A stretch of 64,000 nt of DNA from an uncultured Eubacteriales bacterium (GCA_949284175.1 CASDVE010000021.1:1-64000); one strand, 5' to 3'; shown: positions 8,800-17,409, counted from the stretch's first letter. Made by a program: numbers and translations. Notes: generated by a model not told the origin, from the sequence alone.

Positions 8800-10164
8800 A
8801 TGATGAGTAATCAAAAATCAACCTTACTTACAGAAGGCGTCTTATGGAAACGTATTATTGCGTTTGCCATTCCACTTTTTCTAGGCAATCTATTTCAGCA
8901 ACTTTATAACACCGCCGACTCTTTGATCGTTGGAAATTTTCTTGGTAGCAACGCTCTTGCTGCTGTCAGTTCCTCTGGAAGCCTTATTTTTCTTTTAGTT
9001 GGATTTTTCAATGGGATTTCTATGGGTGCAGGCGTTGTGATCGCTCGTTTTTACGGTGCAAAAGATAACGAAAAAGTACAGCGTTCCGTTCATACAACCG
9101 TAGCTTTTGGTATCTTTTCAGGAATTACTCTAACCATAATTGGAATTCTATTAGCACCACAAATCCTCATTTGGATGGGAACTCCAAAGGATGTGCTTGT
9201 CAATTCCATCGTATATTTTCGTATTTATTTTTTAGGTTCTATCGCCTTCGTTCTTTATAATATTTTTGTTGGTATTTTACAATCTTCTGGCGATAGCAAA
9301 CATCCTCTTATTTATTTAATTATTTCTTCCGTTGTGAATATTGTGCTTGATCTATTATTTGTGGGTGTCTTTCATTTAGGAGTTGGCTCCGCTGCTCTTG
9401 CCACCATTATCTCTCAATTTACAAGTGCCATTCTTTGTTTTATCCGACTTACAAAAACAACGGAATCTTATCAAATACATATACGTAAAATTAAAATAGA
9501 TCCTTCCATGTTAAAGCAGATCATTTCCAATGGTTTGCCGGCGGGATTTCAAAACTCCATCATTTCTTTTGCCAACGTTATCGTACAATCCAATATCAAC
9601 CGTTTTGGAACTATGGCAGTGGCTGGATGTGGTGCTTATTCGAAAATCGAAGGATTTGGATTTTTACCGATTACCTGTTTTGCACTCTCTCTTACAACGT
9701 TTATCAGCCAAAATCTTGGAGCAAAAGAATATGAACGAGCAAAAAAAGGAGCAAAATTTGGCGTTTTATGTTCCATCCTTATGGCAGAACTGGTTGGGAT
9801 CTGCATTTATTTCCTTTCCCCACTACTTGTATCCGCTTTCAATAGCGATCCAGAAGTAGTTGCCTTTGGTACCGCACAAGCCCGTACTGTTACACTATTT
9901 TATTTTTTATTGGCATTTTCTCACTGTGTAGCAGGAATTTTAAGAGGTGCTGGAAAATCCATTGTACCAATGTTTGTTATGATGATCTGTTGGTGTGTCA
10001 TCCGTGTGACTTATATTACAGTCATCGTAAAAATAGTTCCTGCCATTCATGTTATTTTCTGGGCATATCCTCTGACATGGACTCTTAGTTCCATTGTATT
10101 TTTGATCTATTTCTTAAAAGTGGATTGGATTCATGCCTTCGAAAAACAAACAGCATATCCATGA
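8800..10164 (+). CDS. MATE-family multidrug/cation efflux protein
   Basis: A 454-residue protein with about 12 membrane helices in two related halves, each opening with the MATE pattern (IPLFLGNLFQQLYNTADSLIVG in the first, GLPAGFQNSIISFANVIVQ in the second). MATE proteins export cationic drugs using a Na+ or H+ gradient; the substrate here cannot be told. GGAG lies 5 bases before ATGATG. It is monocistronic and convergent with the ABC exporter operon, sharing a bidirectional terminator. Confidence 0.9.
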   Translation: MMSNQKSTLLTEGVLWKRIIAFAIPLFLGNLFQQLYNTADSLIVGNFLGSNALAAVSSSGSLIFLLVGFFNGISMGAGVVIARFYGAKDNEKVQRSVHTTVAFGIFSGITLTIIGILLAPQILIWMGTPKDVLVNSIVYFRIYFLGSIAFVLYNIFVGILQSSGDSKHPLIYLIISSVVNIVLDLLFVGVFHLGVGSAALATIISQFTSAILCFIRLTKTTESYQIHIRKIKIDPSMLKQIISNGLPAGFQNSIISFANVIVQSNINRFGTMAVAGCGAYSKIEGFGFLPITCFALSLTTFISQNLGAKEYERAKKGAKFGVLCSILMAELVGICIYFLSPLLVSAFNSDPEVVAFGTAQARTVTLFYFLLAFSHCVAGILRGAGKSIVPMFVMMICWCVIRVTYITVIVKIVPAIHVIFWAYPLTWTLSSIVFLIYFLKVDWIHAFEKQTAYP

Positions 10165-10165
10165 C

Positions 10166-10206
10166 AAAAAGAGATTACTCCTTTCATCAGGCAGTAATCT
10201 CTTTTT
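10166..10206. terminator. Bidirectional terminator between MATE and ABC genes
   Basis: Perfect 14-bp stem (AAAAAGAGATTACT at 10166-10179 pairing with 10193-10206) with A-run and T-run on the two sides, between two convergent genes. Confidence 0.9.
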
Positions 10207-10214
10207 CATTATCT

Positions 10215-11990
10215 TTAATGAAATTGACTATTATAAAGCTGATAATAAGCCCCTTTCTTTTTCATAAGCTCTTCATGACTTCCCGCTTCTTTAATATTTC
10301 CTTCGTCAATTACAAAAATTCGATCCGCCTTTCTAATGGTGGAAAGACGATGTGCAATGACAAAAGACGTTCTTCCTTTTAACAAGTTTTCAATCCCTTG
10401 TTGCACTAACAGCTCTGTATGAGTATCAATGCTAGAAGTCGCCTCATCGAGAATTAAAATTCTTGGATTGGATACCATGGTTCTAGCAAATGCCAGCAAT
10501 TGTCTTTGCCCAATGGAAAGCTGACTTCCCCTTTCGCTGATTTCTGTATCATATCCCTTTTCCATCTGCATAATAAACTCATGAGCATGCACTGCCTTTG
10601 CAGCTGAAATAATTTCTTCCTCTGTGGCATCCAAACGCCCATATCGAATATTTTCACTAATTGTTCCAGAAAATAAAAAGTTATCTTGGGTCATAATTCC
10701 CATCTGTTTTCTTAAACTATGTAACGATACTTCTTTTAAACAGTATCCATCAAGAAGGATTTTCCCTTTTGTCACCTCATAAAAACGGCTGATTAAATTT
10801 ACAATCGTTGTTTTTCCAGCTCCTGTTGATCCAACTAGGGCAATCGTTTCTCCTGGCTTCACTGTAAAATTCACATCTTGTAACACATACTTCTCTTTTG
10901 CATCTTCATAAGCAAAACTCACATGTTCAAACTGTACTTGCCCTTTTAACTTCGGTAACTCCTTTGCCCCCTCTTCATCTACAATCTCTGGTTTTGTATC
11001 AAGAATCTCAAAAACCCGTTCCGCAGAAGAAATATTAGTTGTCAACTTATTATAAAAATTTGCCAAGTTCCGAATGGGACTCCAAAACATGGATAGATAT
11101 GTGGAAAATGCAAGAAATGTTCCAATTCCTACGTTTCCAATACCTAATATAGAAATTCCAATAAAATAGAGCAAAAATCCTCCAAGCCCCCATGTGATCT
11201 CAACAACTGGTCCAAATCCGTCCGCAAAGACAACTGCATGGATAAAAGAATCTCTTTGTTCTTCCGCCATTTTATAGAAATCTTTTCTCGTTTCTTCTTC
11301 TGCTGCAAAACTTTGTACAATGCGAATTCCTGATAAATCCTCATGAACAAATGCGTTCAAATTGGAATTTTTTCTTCTATGAATCTGCCAAAGTTTATGG
11401 GCTTTCATCTGGATAAAAAACATACCAGTAACCAATAATGGCAAGGTAATCAATGCGGACATAGCAAGCCACGGATTTTTTAAGAGCATAATCCCTGCCA
11501 CTCCAATTACGGTAATAAAATCTGGTATGAGCTTTGTTACACTATCAGATAAAACATCTTTTAATGAATTGACATCCCCAATGATTCTGGCAAGTATTTT
11601 TCCTGTTGGTCTGCTATCAAAAAAATGAAAACTCAGTGTTTGAATATGTTCAAATAAATCTTCTCGAATTCTCACCAAAATATCATTGGATACTCGTGCC
11701 ATAATCAACATACGAATATGGGTTCCTATGCCATAGATAACAAACAAACCGATGGCGAATATCCCTAATTCAATAAGTCCTTTTTTATCATTGTTTGCCA
11801 CATGAACATCCACTGCACGCTCTACTAAAAGAGGAGCAATCATACTAATGCTTATTGTCACTGCCATAATCAGGCTCACAACCATAAGCTCTTTTGGATA
11901 ATGTAGTAAATACTGATAAAGGCGTATTAAAGTATCTTTTTTTTGTACTTCTTTTTGTTCTTCGTCTTCCCGAATTGCATTTACTGCCAT
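10215..11990 (-). CDS. ABC exporter half-transporter, catalytic-site subunit
   Basis: A 591-residue fusion of a six-helix exporter membrane domain (about 35-330) and an ATPase domain (about 355-590). Walker A is GSTGAGKTT, Walker B ends ILILDEATSS with the catalytic Glu present, and the switch motif is AHRLST. The signature is LSIGQ instead of LSGGQ. In heterodimeric exporters (LmrCD, BmrCD, TM287/288) a non-standard signature here and a missing Glu in the partner together make one degenerate ATP site, which is what this gene pair shows. It lies 16 bases after the partner gene, so they form an operon. Likely exports drugs or lipids; substrate unknown. Confidence 0.9.
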   Translation of the reverse strand: MAVNAIREDEEQKEVQKKDTLIRLYQYLLHYPKELMVVSLIMAVTISISMIAPLLVERAVDVHVANNDKKGLIELGIFAIGLFVIYGIGTHIRMLIMARVSNDILVRIREDLFEHIQTLSFHFFDSRPTGKILARIIGDVNSLKDVLSDSVTKLIPDFITVIGVAGIMLLKNPWLAMSALITLPLLVTGMFFIQMKAHKLWQIHRRKNSNLNAFVHEDLSGIRIVQSFAAEEETRKDFYKMAEEQRDSFIHAVVFADGFGPVVEITWGLGGFLLYFIGISILGIGNVGIGTFLAFSTYLSMFWSPIRNLANFYNKLTTNISSAERVFEILDTKPEIVDEEGAKELPKLKGQVQFEHVSFAYEDAKEKYVLQDVNFTVKPGETIALVGSTGAGKTTIVNLISRFYEVTKGKILLDGYCLKEVSLHSLRKQMGIMTQDNFLFSGTISENIRYGRLDATEEEIISAAKAVHAHEFIMQMEKGYDTEISERGSQLSIGQRQLLAFARTMVSNPRILILDEATSSIDTHTELLVQQGIENLLKGRTSFVIAHRLSTIRKADRIFVIDEGNIKEAGSHEELMKKKGAYYQLYNSQFH

Positions 11991-12006
11991 ATATTTTCCC
12001 TCCTTT

Positions 12007-13728
12007 TTACACTACAATCTCTTCTCCATATTGCACACAGTAGGTTTTATAATATTCCCCTTTTGCCTTCATTAAGCTATCGTGATTTCCTCGTTCTACG
12101 ATATGCCCATCTTTTAAAATCAAGATTTCATCCGCATTTTTAACAGCGGAAATGCGATGACCAATAATAATCTTCGTTGCGTTTCCCACTTCTTCTAAAC
12201 TCTTATGAATCTCTTGTTCTGTTTCCATGTCAAGTGCCGATGTGGAATCATCCAAAATTAAAATCGGTGTCTTTTTTGCAATGGCTCTGGCAATGCTAAT
12301 TCTTTGCTTTTGCCCTCCTGATAAACCAACGCCTCGTTCTCCTACAACCGTATCATAGCCTTCTTCTAACTGTTCAATAAAAGTATTCGCACTGGCATGA
12401 TCGGCTGCCCATTCCACCGTTTCTCGATCTAAGTTAAATTTTCTTCCTGTCTTTATATTTTGTTCTACTGTGTCAGAAAATAAAAAGACATCTTGTAATA
12501 CCACCGACATACTACTGCGAAGTTGCTCCAAAGAAAGCTCCCGAATATCCACACCATCCACCAAAATTTTTCCTGATGTCACATCATAAAACCTTTGAAG
12601 TAGATTGATAATGGAAGTCTTTCCAGAACCCGTCACTCCCATAATGCCCAACGTCTGCCCTTGCTTTAATACAAAATCAATTTCATGCAACACTTCTTTT
12701 TCATTTAGCGTAAGACTGACCTTATCAAATACAATATCACCTTTCATTGTTTCAAGCACCTTTGGCTGTTCTACATCTTTGATCTCTGGCTGTGCTTTTA
12801 AAACCTTTTGAATCTTTCGGTTGGATGCCATAGCTGCTGCAAAATCATTGCTAATCCATCCAAGCATTTCCATTGGCCATATAATATTATTGGAATACTC
12901 TGTAAAAGCTCCAAGCTGTCCAATGGTGATCTCTCCTTCTATAACGAGAATCCCTCCAACCATAACAACAAACATTAAAAGCACCTTACCAGTGAAAGAA
13001 ATAATGGGCTGATAAAATGACACCAATTTTGCTTGTTTCATATTCATGCTATAAAATGTTTTGTTGCGTTCTTTGAATTTTTTAATTTCATATCGCTCTC
13101 TTGCAAAGGCTTTAACTGTTCGCACACCAGCTAAATTTTCCTGTGCCACAGTGTTCAACTTAGCGGTTTCTTCACTAATATCCTCATAAATATCTCCTAA
13201 TTTTTTCTCCATTCTCATGGCACAAAATCCCACAATGGGCATAGCGATTAATGGTAACAGCGTTAACTTTGGACTAATAAATACCATACAGACTAAGACT
13301 ACAACGGTATGGACAACACATTCGATCCCAAGCATTCCAACGAAACCAAGGGCATTCCAAATGCGATCTACATCGTCCTTCACTCTCGCCATCAATTCTC
13401 CCGTATTATGTTTATCAAAATAATTGACGGATAATTTTTGAATGTGATCAAATAGCTCTTTTCGAATTTTACAACCAATGGACACACCAATACAGTCAAA
13501 AGTAAATTCTTTTACATACTGAAAAATAGCTCTTCCAATTCCAATTCCCAATAAACCAAATAATAACCTCATAAGAAGTGCTATCTGACCTCCAACAATT
13601 ACTTTGTCAATTAACATCTGTGTAATCTTAGGTGCGGTCATATCCAATAAAATACTGATCATCATTGCAACAAATCCCAGCAAATAAAAATACCAATATT
13701 TTCGGATAAATCTCCATAAATAGTGCAT
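12007..13728 (-). CDS. ABC exporter half-transporter, degenerate-site subunit
   Basis: A 573-residue exporter half-unit: membrane domain in residues 1-310 and ATPase in 335-570. Walker A is GVTGSGKTS and the signature is a canonical LSGGQ. Walker B reads ILILDDSTSALD, with Asp in place of the catalytic Glu. That substitution is the hallmark of the inactive site in heterodimeric ABC exporters and complements the partner gene. It is the first gene of the pair, preceded by GGAAGGAAG. Upstream lies a small transcription unit (promoter, 30-codon ORF, terminator) that may act as its leader. The original start at 13728 is kept; no better one is seen. Confidence 0.9.
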   Translation of the reverse strand: MHYLWRFIRKYWYFYLLGFVAMMISILLDMTAPKITQMLIDKVIVGGQIALLMRLLFGLLGIGIGRAIFQYVKEFTFDCIGVSIGCKIRKELFDHIQKLSVNYFDKHNTGELMARVKDDVDRIWNALGFVGMLGIECVVHTVVVLVCMVFISPKLTLLPLIAMPIVGFCAMRMEKKLGDIYEDISEETAKLNTVAQENLAGVRTVKAFARERYEIKKFKERNKTFYSMNMKQAKLVSFYQPIISFTGKVLLMFVVMVGGILVIEGEITIGQLGAFTEYSNNIIWPMEMLGWISNDFAAAMASNRKIQKVLKAQPEIKDVEQPKVLETMKGDIVFDKVSLTLNEKEVLHEIDFVLKQGQTLGIMGVTGSGKTSIINLLQRFYDVTSGKILVDGVDIRELSLEQLRSSMSVVLQDVFLFSDTVEQNIKTGRKFNLDRETVEWAADHASANTFIEQLEEGYDTVVGERGVGLSGGQKQRISIARAIAKKTPILILDDSTSALDMETEQEIHKSLEEVGNATKIIIGHRISAVKNADEILILKDGHIVERGNHDSLMKAKGEYYKTYCVQYGEEIVV

Positions 13729-13782
13729 AACTTCCTTCCCCTTTCCTTTTATCCTTTTTTCTGTCTAACTGAATGCCTTTAC

Positions 13783-13826
13783 AACGATGAGAACCACTCT
13801 TGCATAACTCGTTGCTTTCGTGCAAA
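13783..13826 (+). repeat. Dispersed element, copy A (short form)
   Basis: Begins AACGATGAGA and ends with ACTCGTTGCTTTCGTGCAAA, the two conserved ends of the family, but lacks the second internal hairpin. The ends can pair as CAACGA-GAG with CTCGTTG. The strong terminator at 13831 follows directly. Confidence 0.6.
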
Positions 13827-13830
13827 TAAT

Positions 13831-13865
13831 AAAAGACCGCAGTCGTAACACGACTGCGGTCTTTT
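13831..13865. terminator. Very strong bidirectional terminator
   Basis: A perfect 16-bp stem (AAAAGACCGCAGTCGT at 13831-13846 pairing with 13850-13865) around a 3-base loop, with T-runs readable on both strands. On the minus strand it closes the 30-codon ORF unit and stands before the ABC exporter operon. Confidence 0.95.
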
Positions 13866-13900
13866 ATTGTAAAAACACTCTCAATTAATAAGGATTTCCA

Positions 13901-13993
13901 TTATGTATAAAATCCAGTTTTTAACTCAAAAGTAAGGCAGACTATGCTAGATACTATTATTTTCTTGTTTTGATTATTAAAATATCTTCTCAT
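13901..13993 (-). CDS. 30-residue peptide, possible leader peptide
   Basis: A very short ORF (MRRYFNNQNKK start, TFELKTGFYT end) with a basic N-terminus and a short hydrophobic middle containing one Cys. It is supported by context, not homology: AAAGGAGG lies 7 bases before the ATG, a near-perfect promoter (TTGACA-17-TATTAT) lies about 40 bases further upstream, and a 16-bp terminator follows 36 bases after the stop. A GGATTT/AAATCC hairpin overlaps the stop codon. It precedes the heterodimeric ABC exporter genes. The arrangement recalls the BmrB leader that controls bmrCD in B. subtilis, but I see no clear antiterminator. It could also be an independent small protein. Confidence 0.55.
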   Translation of the reverse strand: MRRYFNNQNKKIIVSSIVCLTFELKTGFYT

Positions 13994-14037
13994 GGTTTCT
14001 ACCTCCTTTTACTAAATTCTATACACTCATGGGTTTT

Positions 14038-14066
14038 ATAATATCGCTTTTGACCTTAAATGTCAA
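14038..14066 (-). promoter_or_regulatory. Strong sigma-A-type promoter of the 30-codon ORF
   Basis: Minus strand: TTGACA (14061-14066), 17-base spacer, TATTAT (14038-14043). Transcription would begin near 14030, about 37 bases before the ATG. Confidence 0.8.
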
Positions 14067-14076
14067 TATTATTAAA

Positions 14077-14487
14077 CTAACAGTTTAAAATTTTATCATA
14101 TGTCAATCGTTCCGAATCTTTACCATCTTCCATATAATAAACAACACCACATTGCTCATATTGATTCTTTTTTAAGAAATTTCTCATGGTGTGATTCTCC
14201 CTATATGTATCAATTCGAATGCCTTTGCAGTGATTTTTAAAACAAAATTCTTCTCCTGCATCGTAGAGGGGTTCTCCTCCTAAGCAAATGGTCATCATAC
14301 CTAACACATCGCCTTCCTCTTCCCACACATAACACTCTTCTTTTATAATATCCTCAAAAATATGCTCTCTTCTTGGATACTCTTCTGTCCATTGTACAAA
14401 TCCACATTCTTCCATATATTTTCTTGCATCATTCACAATCTCCATCAAGCGTTCCATATCCTTTTCTTCTGCTCTTCTATATCCCAT
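14077..14487 (-). CDS. GNAT-family protein lacking the acetyl-CoA motif
   Basis: A 136-residue GNAT-like protein. The N-terminal part (YRRAEEKDMERLMEIVNDAR, then GFVQWTEEYP) and the C-terminal part (GIRIDTYRENHTMRNFL, then YEQCGVVYYMEDG) fit a family usually about 165 residues long. Between them, after GGEPLYD, about 30 residues appear to be missing. That gap would hold the R/Q-x-x-G-x-G/A pyrophosphate-binding loop of acetyl-CoA. The reading frame is kept, so this is an in-frame deletion; the protein is probably inactive as an acetyltransferase. AAAGGAG lies 8 bases before the ATG. It directly follows the CLC gene in the same direction. Confidence 0.65.
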   Translation of the reverse strand: MGYRRAEEKDMERLMEIVNDARKYMEECGFVQWTEEYPRREHIFEDIIKEECYVWEEEGDVLGMMTICLGGEPLYDAGEEFCFKNHCKGIRIDTYRENHTMRNFLKKNQYEQCGVVYYMEDGKDSERLTYDKILNC

Positions 14488-14591
14488 ATCTTATACACTC
14501 CTTTGCTGTATTTTTTCATATAATTCCACTTGCACTTGTGGATACGTCATAGCCTCCTTTGAAGGCAACACATCAAATAATTTCCACACAT

Positions 14592-15806
14592 TCAATCTCT
14601 TTGCTTTTGTCCCCCATAGATCGTATAATTTCCGCTCACAACGTAAGCGATGGCACAAACTATAAAGAAATACGGCAGATATTGGTATCCAAAAACCTCT
14701 GCTCCAATGAGCATAGGTGCTAAAAAAGTATTGGTTGCTGAGCCAAACACTGCAATGTATCCTAAAGCACCTCCAAATACAACAGGAATGCCAAAGAATG
14801 GAGCAACAATAGCTCCAAGACTTGCACCAATAGAAAAGAGTGGCATTACTTCCCCACCTTGAAATCCTATGGACAGTGTAAATACGGTAAACAGTAGTTT
14901 TAAAACCCAATCATAAGGATAAACTGTTCCTTCCCCAAAGGTGAGGGAAATTAAGTTCGTTCCAAACCCCGAATATCTTCCCTGCCAACATAAAAGGAGA
15001 AGAATGCTTAAGAAAAGCCCAAGCAAAAAAATACGTTTCATAGGATTTTCTATCATCTGTCCAAATTTTTCTTTTAAATATTTGAGTAAAAGAGCAAATA
15101 TGGCTCCCACAACTCCAAATAAAGCTCCCAATATCACTAGCATACAGAAAACTTTTGCATTCAGTGGAATGGAAACAGCAAGGGCATATTCAAACTTTTC
15201 AAGACCTAATGCTCGTGATGTCATACTAGCCACAAAAGCAGAACTAATGGCTGGTATTAACGCTTGGTATTGAAAAGCTCCTACTACAAGCACTTCAAGT
15301 GCAAAAAACACAGCGGCAATAGGAGTCCCAAATAATCCAGCAAAACCTGCCGCCATTCCAGCAATTAAAAATACATTTGTATTCTCATTTTTTCTTATCT
15401 TTTTTCCAAACCATTGAGAAAAGGTAGCACCAATCTGAACGGCAACTCCTTCTCTACCAGCACTTCCTCCAAATAAATGGGTAAGCCATGTTCCTACAAT
15501 CGAAAATGGAATTAATCGCAAAGGTATTTTTTCTTCTTCTCCATGTCCTACTTTAAAAATCAGCCCCATGCCTTGTTTGCTTGATCCACCATACTTTTCA
15601 TATGCCCAGACAATCAACACCCCAACTGGTGCAAGAAATGGGAGTAACCACACAATATGTTCTCCACGAAATGCAGTAATTCCTAATAAAACACGTCCGA
15701 ATCCCGCATCAATAACACCTACAATCAATCCAATGATAACGCCATATGCTAACAAAAAAATACCGTACCAAAAACAATCGGCTGTTGTTTTTATTTTTTC
15801 TTTCAT
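14592..15806 (-). CDS. CLC-family antiporter, fluoride-type signature
   Basis: A 404-residue CLC transporter of about 10-12 helices. The gating segment is GREGV, with Glu119, instead of the GREGP of chloride-type CLCs. Met80 (GMGL), Glu319 in GGEVMPLF and Tyr397 near the C-terminus each sit one position from the residues I recall as M79, E118, E318 and Y396 in the fluoride/proton antiporter CLC-Eca. This points to the CLC-F clade, which exports fluoride. The phenylalanine pair of that clade is Ile83 and Val86 here, so the call is not certain. I do not recognise a fluoride riboswitch in the leader. A TTGTTT-17-TATAAT promoter lies upstream. The GNAT gene follows. Confidence 0.75.
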   Translation of the reverse strand: MKEKIKTTADCFWYGIFLLAYGVIIGLIVGVIDAGFGRVLLGITAFRGEHIVWLLPFLAPVGVLIVWAYEKYGGSSKQGMGLIFKVGHGEEEKIPLRLIPFSIVGTWLTHLFGGSAGREGVAVQIGATFSQWFGKKIRKNENTNVFLIAGMAAGFAGLFGTPIAAVFFALEVLVVGAFQYQALIPAISSAFVASMTSRALGLEKFEYALAVSIPLNAKVFCMLVILGALFGVVGAIFALLLKYLKEKFGQMIENPMKRIFLLGLFLSILLLLCWQGRYSGFGTNLISLTFGEGTVYPYDWVLKLLFTVFTLSIGFQGGEVMPLFSIGASLGAIVAPFFGIPVVFGGALGYIAVFGSATNTFLAPMLIGAEVFGYQYLPYFFIVCAIAYVVSGNYTIYGGQKQRD

Positions 15807-15900
15807 ATTTCACCTCCGCTCAATCTTTTATCCACATGGTTTTTAAGTTTTGTTTCTTTTTTTCACATTTTTCTCTTTTTCTGTGGATGAAACCATAGGT

Positions 15901-15929
15901 ATTATAACACTCCCTTTTTAGTGAAACAA
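15901..15929 (-). promoter_or_regulatory. Probable promoter of the CLC gene
   Basis: Minus strand: TTGTTT (15924-15929), 17-base spacer, perfect TATAAT (15901-15906). The leader contains complementary ATGGTTT/AAACCAT and ATCCACA/TGTGGAT blocks, which could form alternative hairpins. Confidence 0.65.
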
Positions 15930-15936
15930 TACTGAC

Positions 15937-15988
15937 AACTATGAGAAATACACTATGCAAGTTTCTGACTCGTTGCTTTTACGTAAAG
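15937..15988 (+). repeat. Dispersed element, copy B (short form)
   Basis: Starts AACTATGAGAAAT and ends TTTCTGACTCGTTGC followed by the conserved ACGTAAA tail. GAGAAA pairs with TTTCT, and the outer AAC/GTT ends match. The second hairpin of the full form is absent. It ends where the ferritin terminator begins. Confidence 0.6.
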
Positions 15989-16018
15989 AAAGGGACTAAC
16001 TCTTTTGTTAGTCCTTTT
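15989..16018. terminator. Ferritin gene terminator
   Basis: Stem GGACTAAC (15993-16000) with GTTAGTCC (16007-16014), extended by A/T pairs. T-runs are present on both strands, stronger on plus. It starts right after the ferritin stop codon. Confidence 0.75.
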
Positions 16019-16021
16019 TAT

Positions 16022-16534
16022 TTATAATACAAGAGATGGTTCTACATATACTCTTGCTTTTAACTCTGTATCCAACATATAAAGGCTCTTTGGATCAGAA
16101 CCAAAGAGTTCCATTCTTGTAATAAGATCATGAGCCTTTGTTTCTTCTTCTCCTTGTTCTTTCACAAACCAATCTAAAAACTGTGTGGTTCTGAAATCTT
16201 TTACGCTATGTGCTGCATCATATAATGTATGAATTAATCCTGTTACATAATATTCATGCTTTAAACCCGTATGCAATGGATCTAACAAAGTATGTAATTC
16301 CACATCTGGTTTTTCAATAGTTTCCAATTTCACCTTTTCATTATTGTTATGAAGGTATTGATAGAATAACATGGCATGAGCTCTTTCTTCTTGTGCTTGC
16401 ACACGATACCAGTTAGCAAATCCTGCCAATCCTTTATCTTCATAAAAATTGGATAATTCTAAATATAAATAGGCAGAATAAAATTCTTTGTTCACTTGAT
16501 TGTTTAATAATTCTACTACTTTTTTATCTAACAT
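16022..16534 (-). CDS. ftnA: Ferritin (FtnA-type iron storage protein)
   Basis: A 170-residue four-helix ferritin without heme ligands. The ferroxidase residues fall at canonical bacterial positions: Glu17, Glu50 and His53, with further glutamates in the third and fourth helices (EQGEEE near 127). It oxidises Fe(II) and stores it inside a 24-mer shell in the cytoplasm, and also limits oxidative damage. The ATG at 16534 is preferred because GGAG sits 8 bases upstream; a start 15 bases earlier would include this site. It is monocistronic, with its own terminator. Confidence 0.95.
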   Translation of the reverse strand: MLDKKVVELLNNQVNKEFYSAYLYLELSNFYEDKGLAGFANWYRVQAQEERAHAMLFYQYLHNNNEKVKLETIEKPDVELHTLLDPLHTGLKHEYYVTGLIHTLYDAAHSVKDFRTTQFLDWFVKEQGEEETKAHDLITRMELFGSDPKSLYMLDTELKARVYVEPSLVL

Positions 16535-16651
16535 TTTTCCATCTCCCATATATTTTTTTGAAAATTTTTATCACTTATTTACCATTATAGAACTTATTTT
16601 TTGATTCATCAATCTATTTTTTCATTTTATACTCTCTTCTTAAATAATGTT

Positions 16652-16696
16652 AAAAATAGGGAAAGCAGGAAGTTCTTTTCCCTTCCTGTTTTCCCT
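16652..16696 (-). terminator. Terminator of the PepSY gene
   Basis: Minus strand: 15-bp stem with one G-U pair (AGGGAAA and CAGGAAG blocks, 16658-16672 with 16682-16696), then ATTTTTA. It lies about 65 bases after the stop. Confidence 0.8.
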
Positions 16697-16761
16697 AGAA
16701 ATTCTATTTTATTATACTATTTTTTGTTTCTTGCTCAAACACTGTATGATACGTTTTCCTA

Positions 16762-17409
16762 TCAATCAAAAACAGATCCTGCTTCCCATTTTACAATATC
16801 CCCTGTATAGGCATCAATTTCAAATTCATATTCTTGATCTCCATAAATGATCTCCCCTTCATAGAGAACTTTTCCATCGTCTGTGTCCATTGTTAGGAAA
16901 ATATCATCTTGGGTTGCTCCATCCACTTTTTCTAAAGCAATCTTTTTAGCTTCGTCTTCTGTAATCTGTTTTCCTGTATTATTTTGTCCAGAAATTGTTT
17001 CATAGTCTACTTTTAATACTTTTCCATCATCTGCTTTTATATCATACTCATATTTTTTATCTGCTGTAAAAAACTTTACTTCATAGATAAGGATTCCATC
17101 ATCTCTATCTTGTTTTACTTTACTTGTAGTTATATCGCTTTCTTTTACTCCAGCGTGTTCCATAGCAATTTTCTTGGCTTTTTCTTCTGTAATAGTACCA
17201 GACTGTTCTCCACTATTATTCGTGTTGATTGTTGTTCCTCCATTTCCGCTTTGGGTAGTTTGTGTCGTAGAACTGGTTGTAGTCTGCGTTGTTCCAGTTC
17301 CTGCATTGTTATTTTGCATTTCTGTCCCTGCATTTGCACCAGCACACCCTGTCATAAATATTCCTACTAGTGTCATAACTCCAACTGTTTTTAAAATTTG
17401 TTTTCTCAT
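16762..17409 (-). CDS. PepSY-domain lipoprotein
   Basis: A 215-residue exported protein. Residues 1-22 are a lipoprotein signal with lipobox TGCA (acylated Cys near 22). A low-complexity Thr/Asn/Gly stalk follows to about 70. Two PepSY repeats then occupy about 73-140 and 148-213, each beginning with an (E)(E/D)(K/E)AKKIA helix and containing the YEYDI or YEFEI strand. PepSY proteins are thought to restrain extracytoplasmic proteases or sense envelope state. The ATG at 17409 has GGAGG 8 bases upstream. It lies downstream of an OmpR-type regulator and kinase, which probably control it. Confidence 0.85.
   Translation of the reverse strand: MRKQILKTVGVMTLVGIFMTGCAGANAGTEMQNNNAGTGTTQTTTSSTTQTTQSGNGGTTINTNNSGEQSGTITEEKAKKIAMEHAGVKESDITTSKVKQDRDDGILIYEVKFFTADKKYEYDIKADDGKVLKVDYETISGQNNTGKQITEDEAKKIALEKVDGATQDDIFLTMDTDDGKVLYEGEIIYGDQEYEFEIDAYTGDIVKWEAGSVFD

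Noticed and set aside
14491-14910. 139-codon ORF in another frame across the end of the CLC gene
   Set aside because: It lies mostly antiphase to a well supported CLC frame, is rich in Trp/Cys/Ser as expected of a shifted hydrophobic gene, and lacks a ribosome site. Its last 30 codons outside the CLC gene have no supported start.
15807-15900. Fluoride riboswitch ahead of the CLC gene
   Set aside because: The expected conserved segments of the crcB motif are not recognisable; only unrelated complementary blocks are seen.
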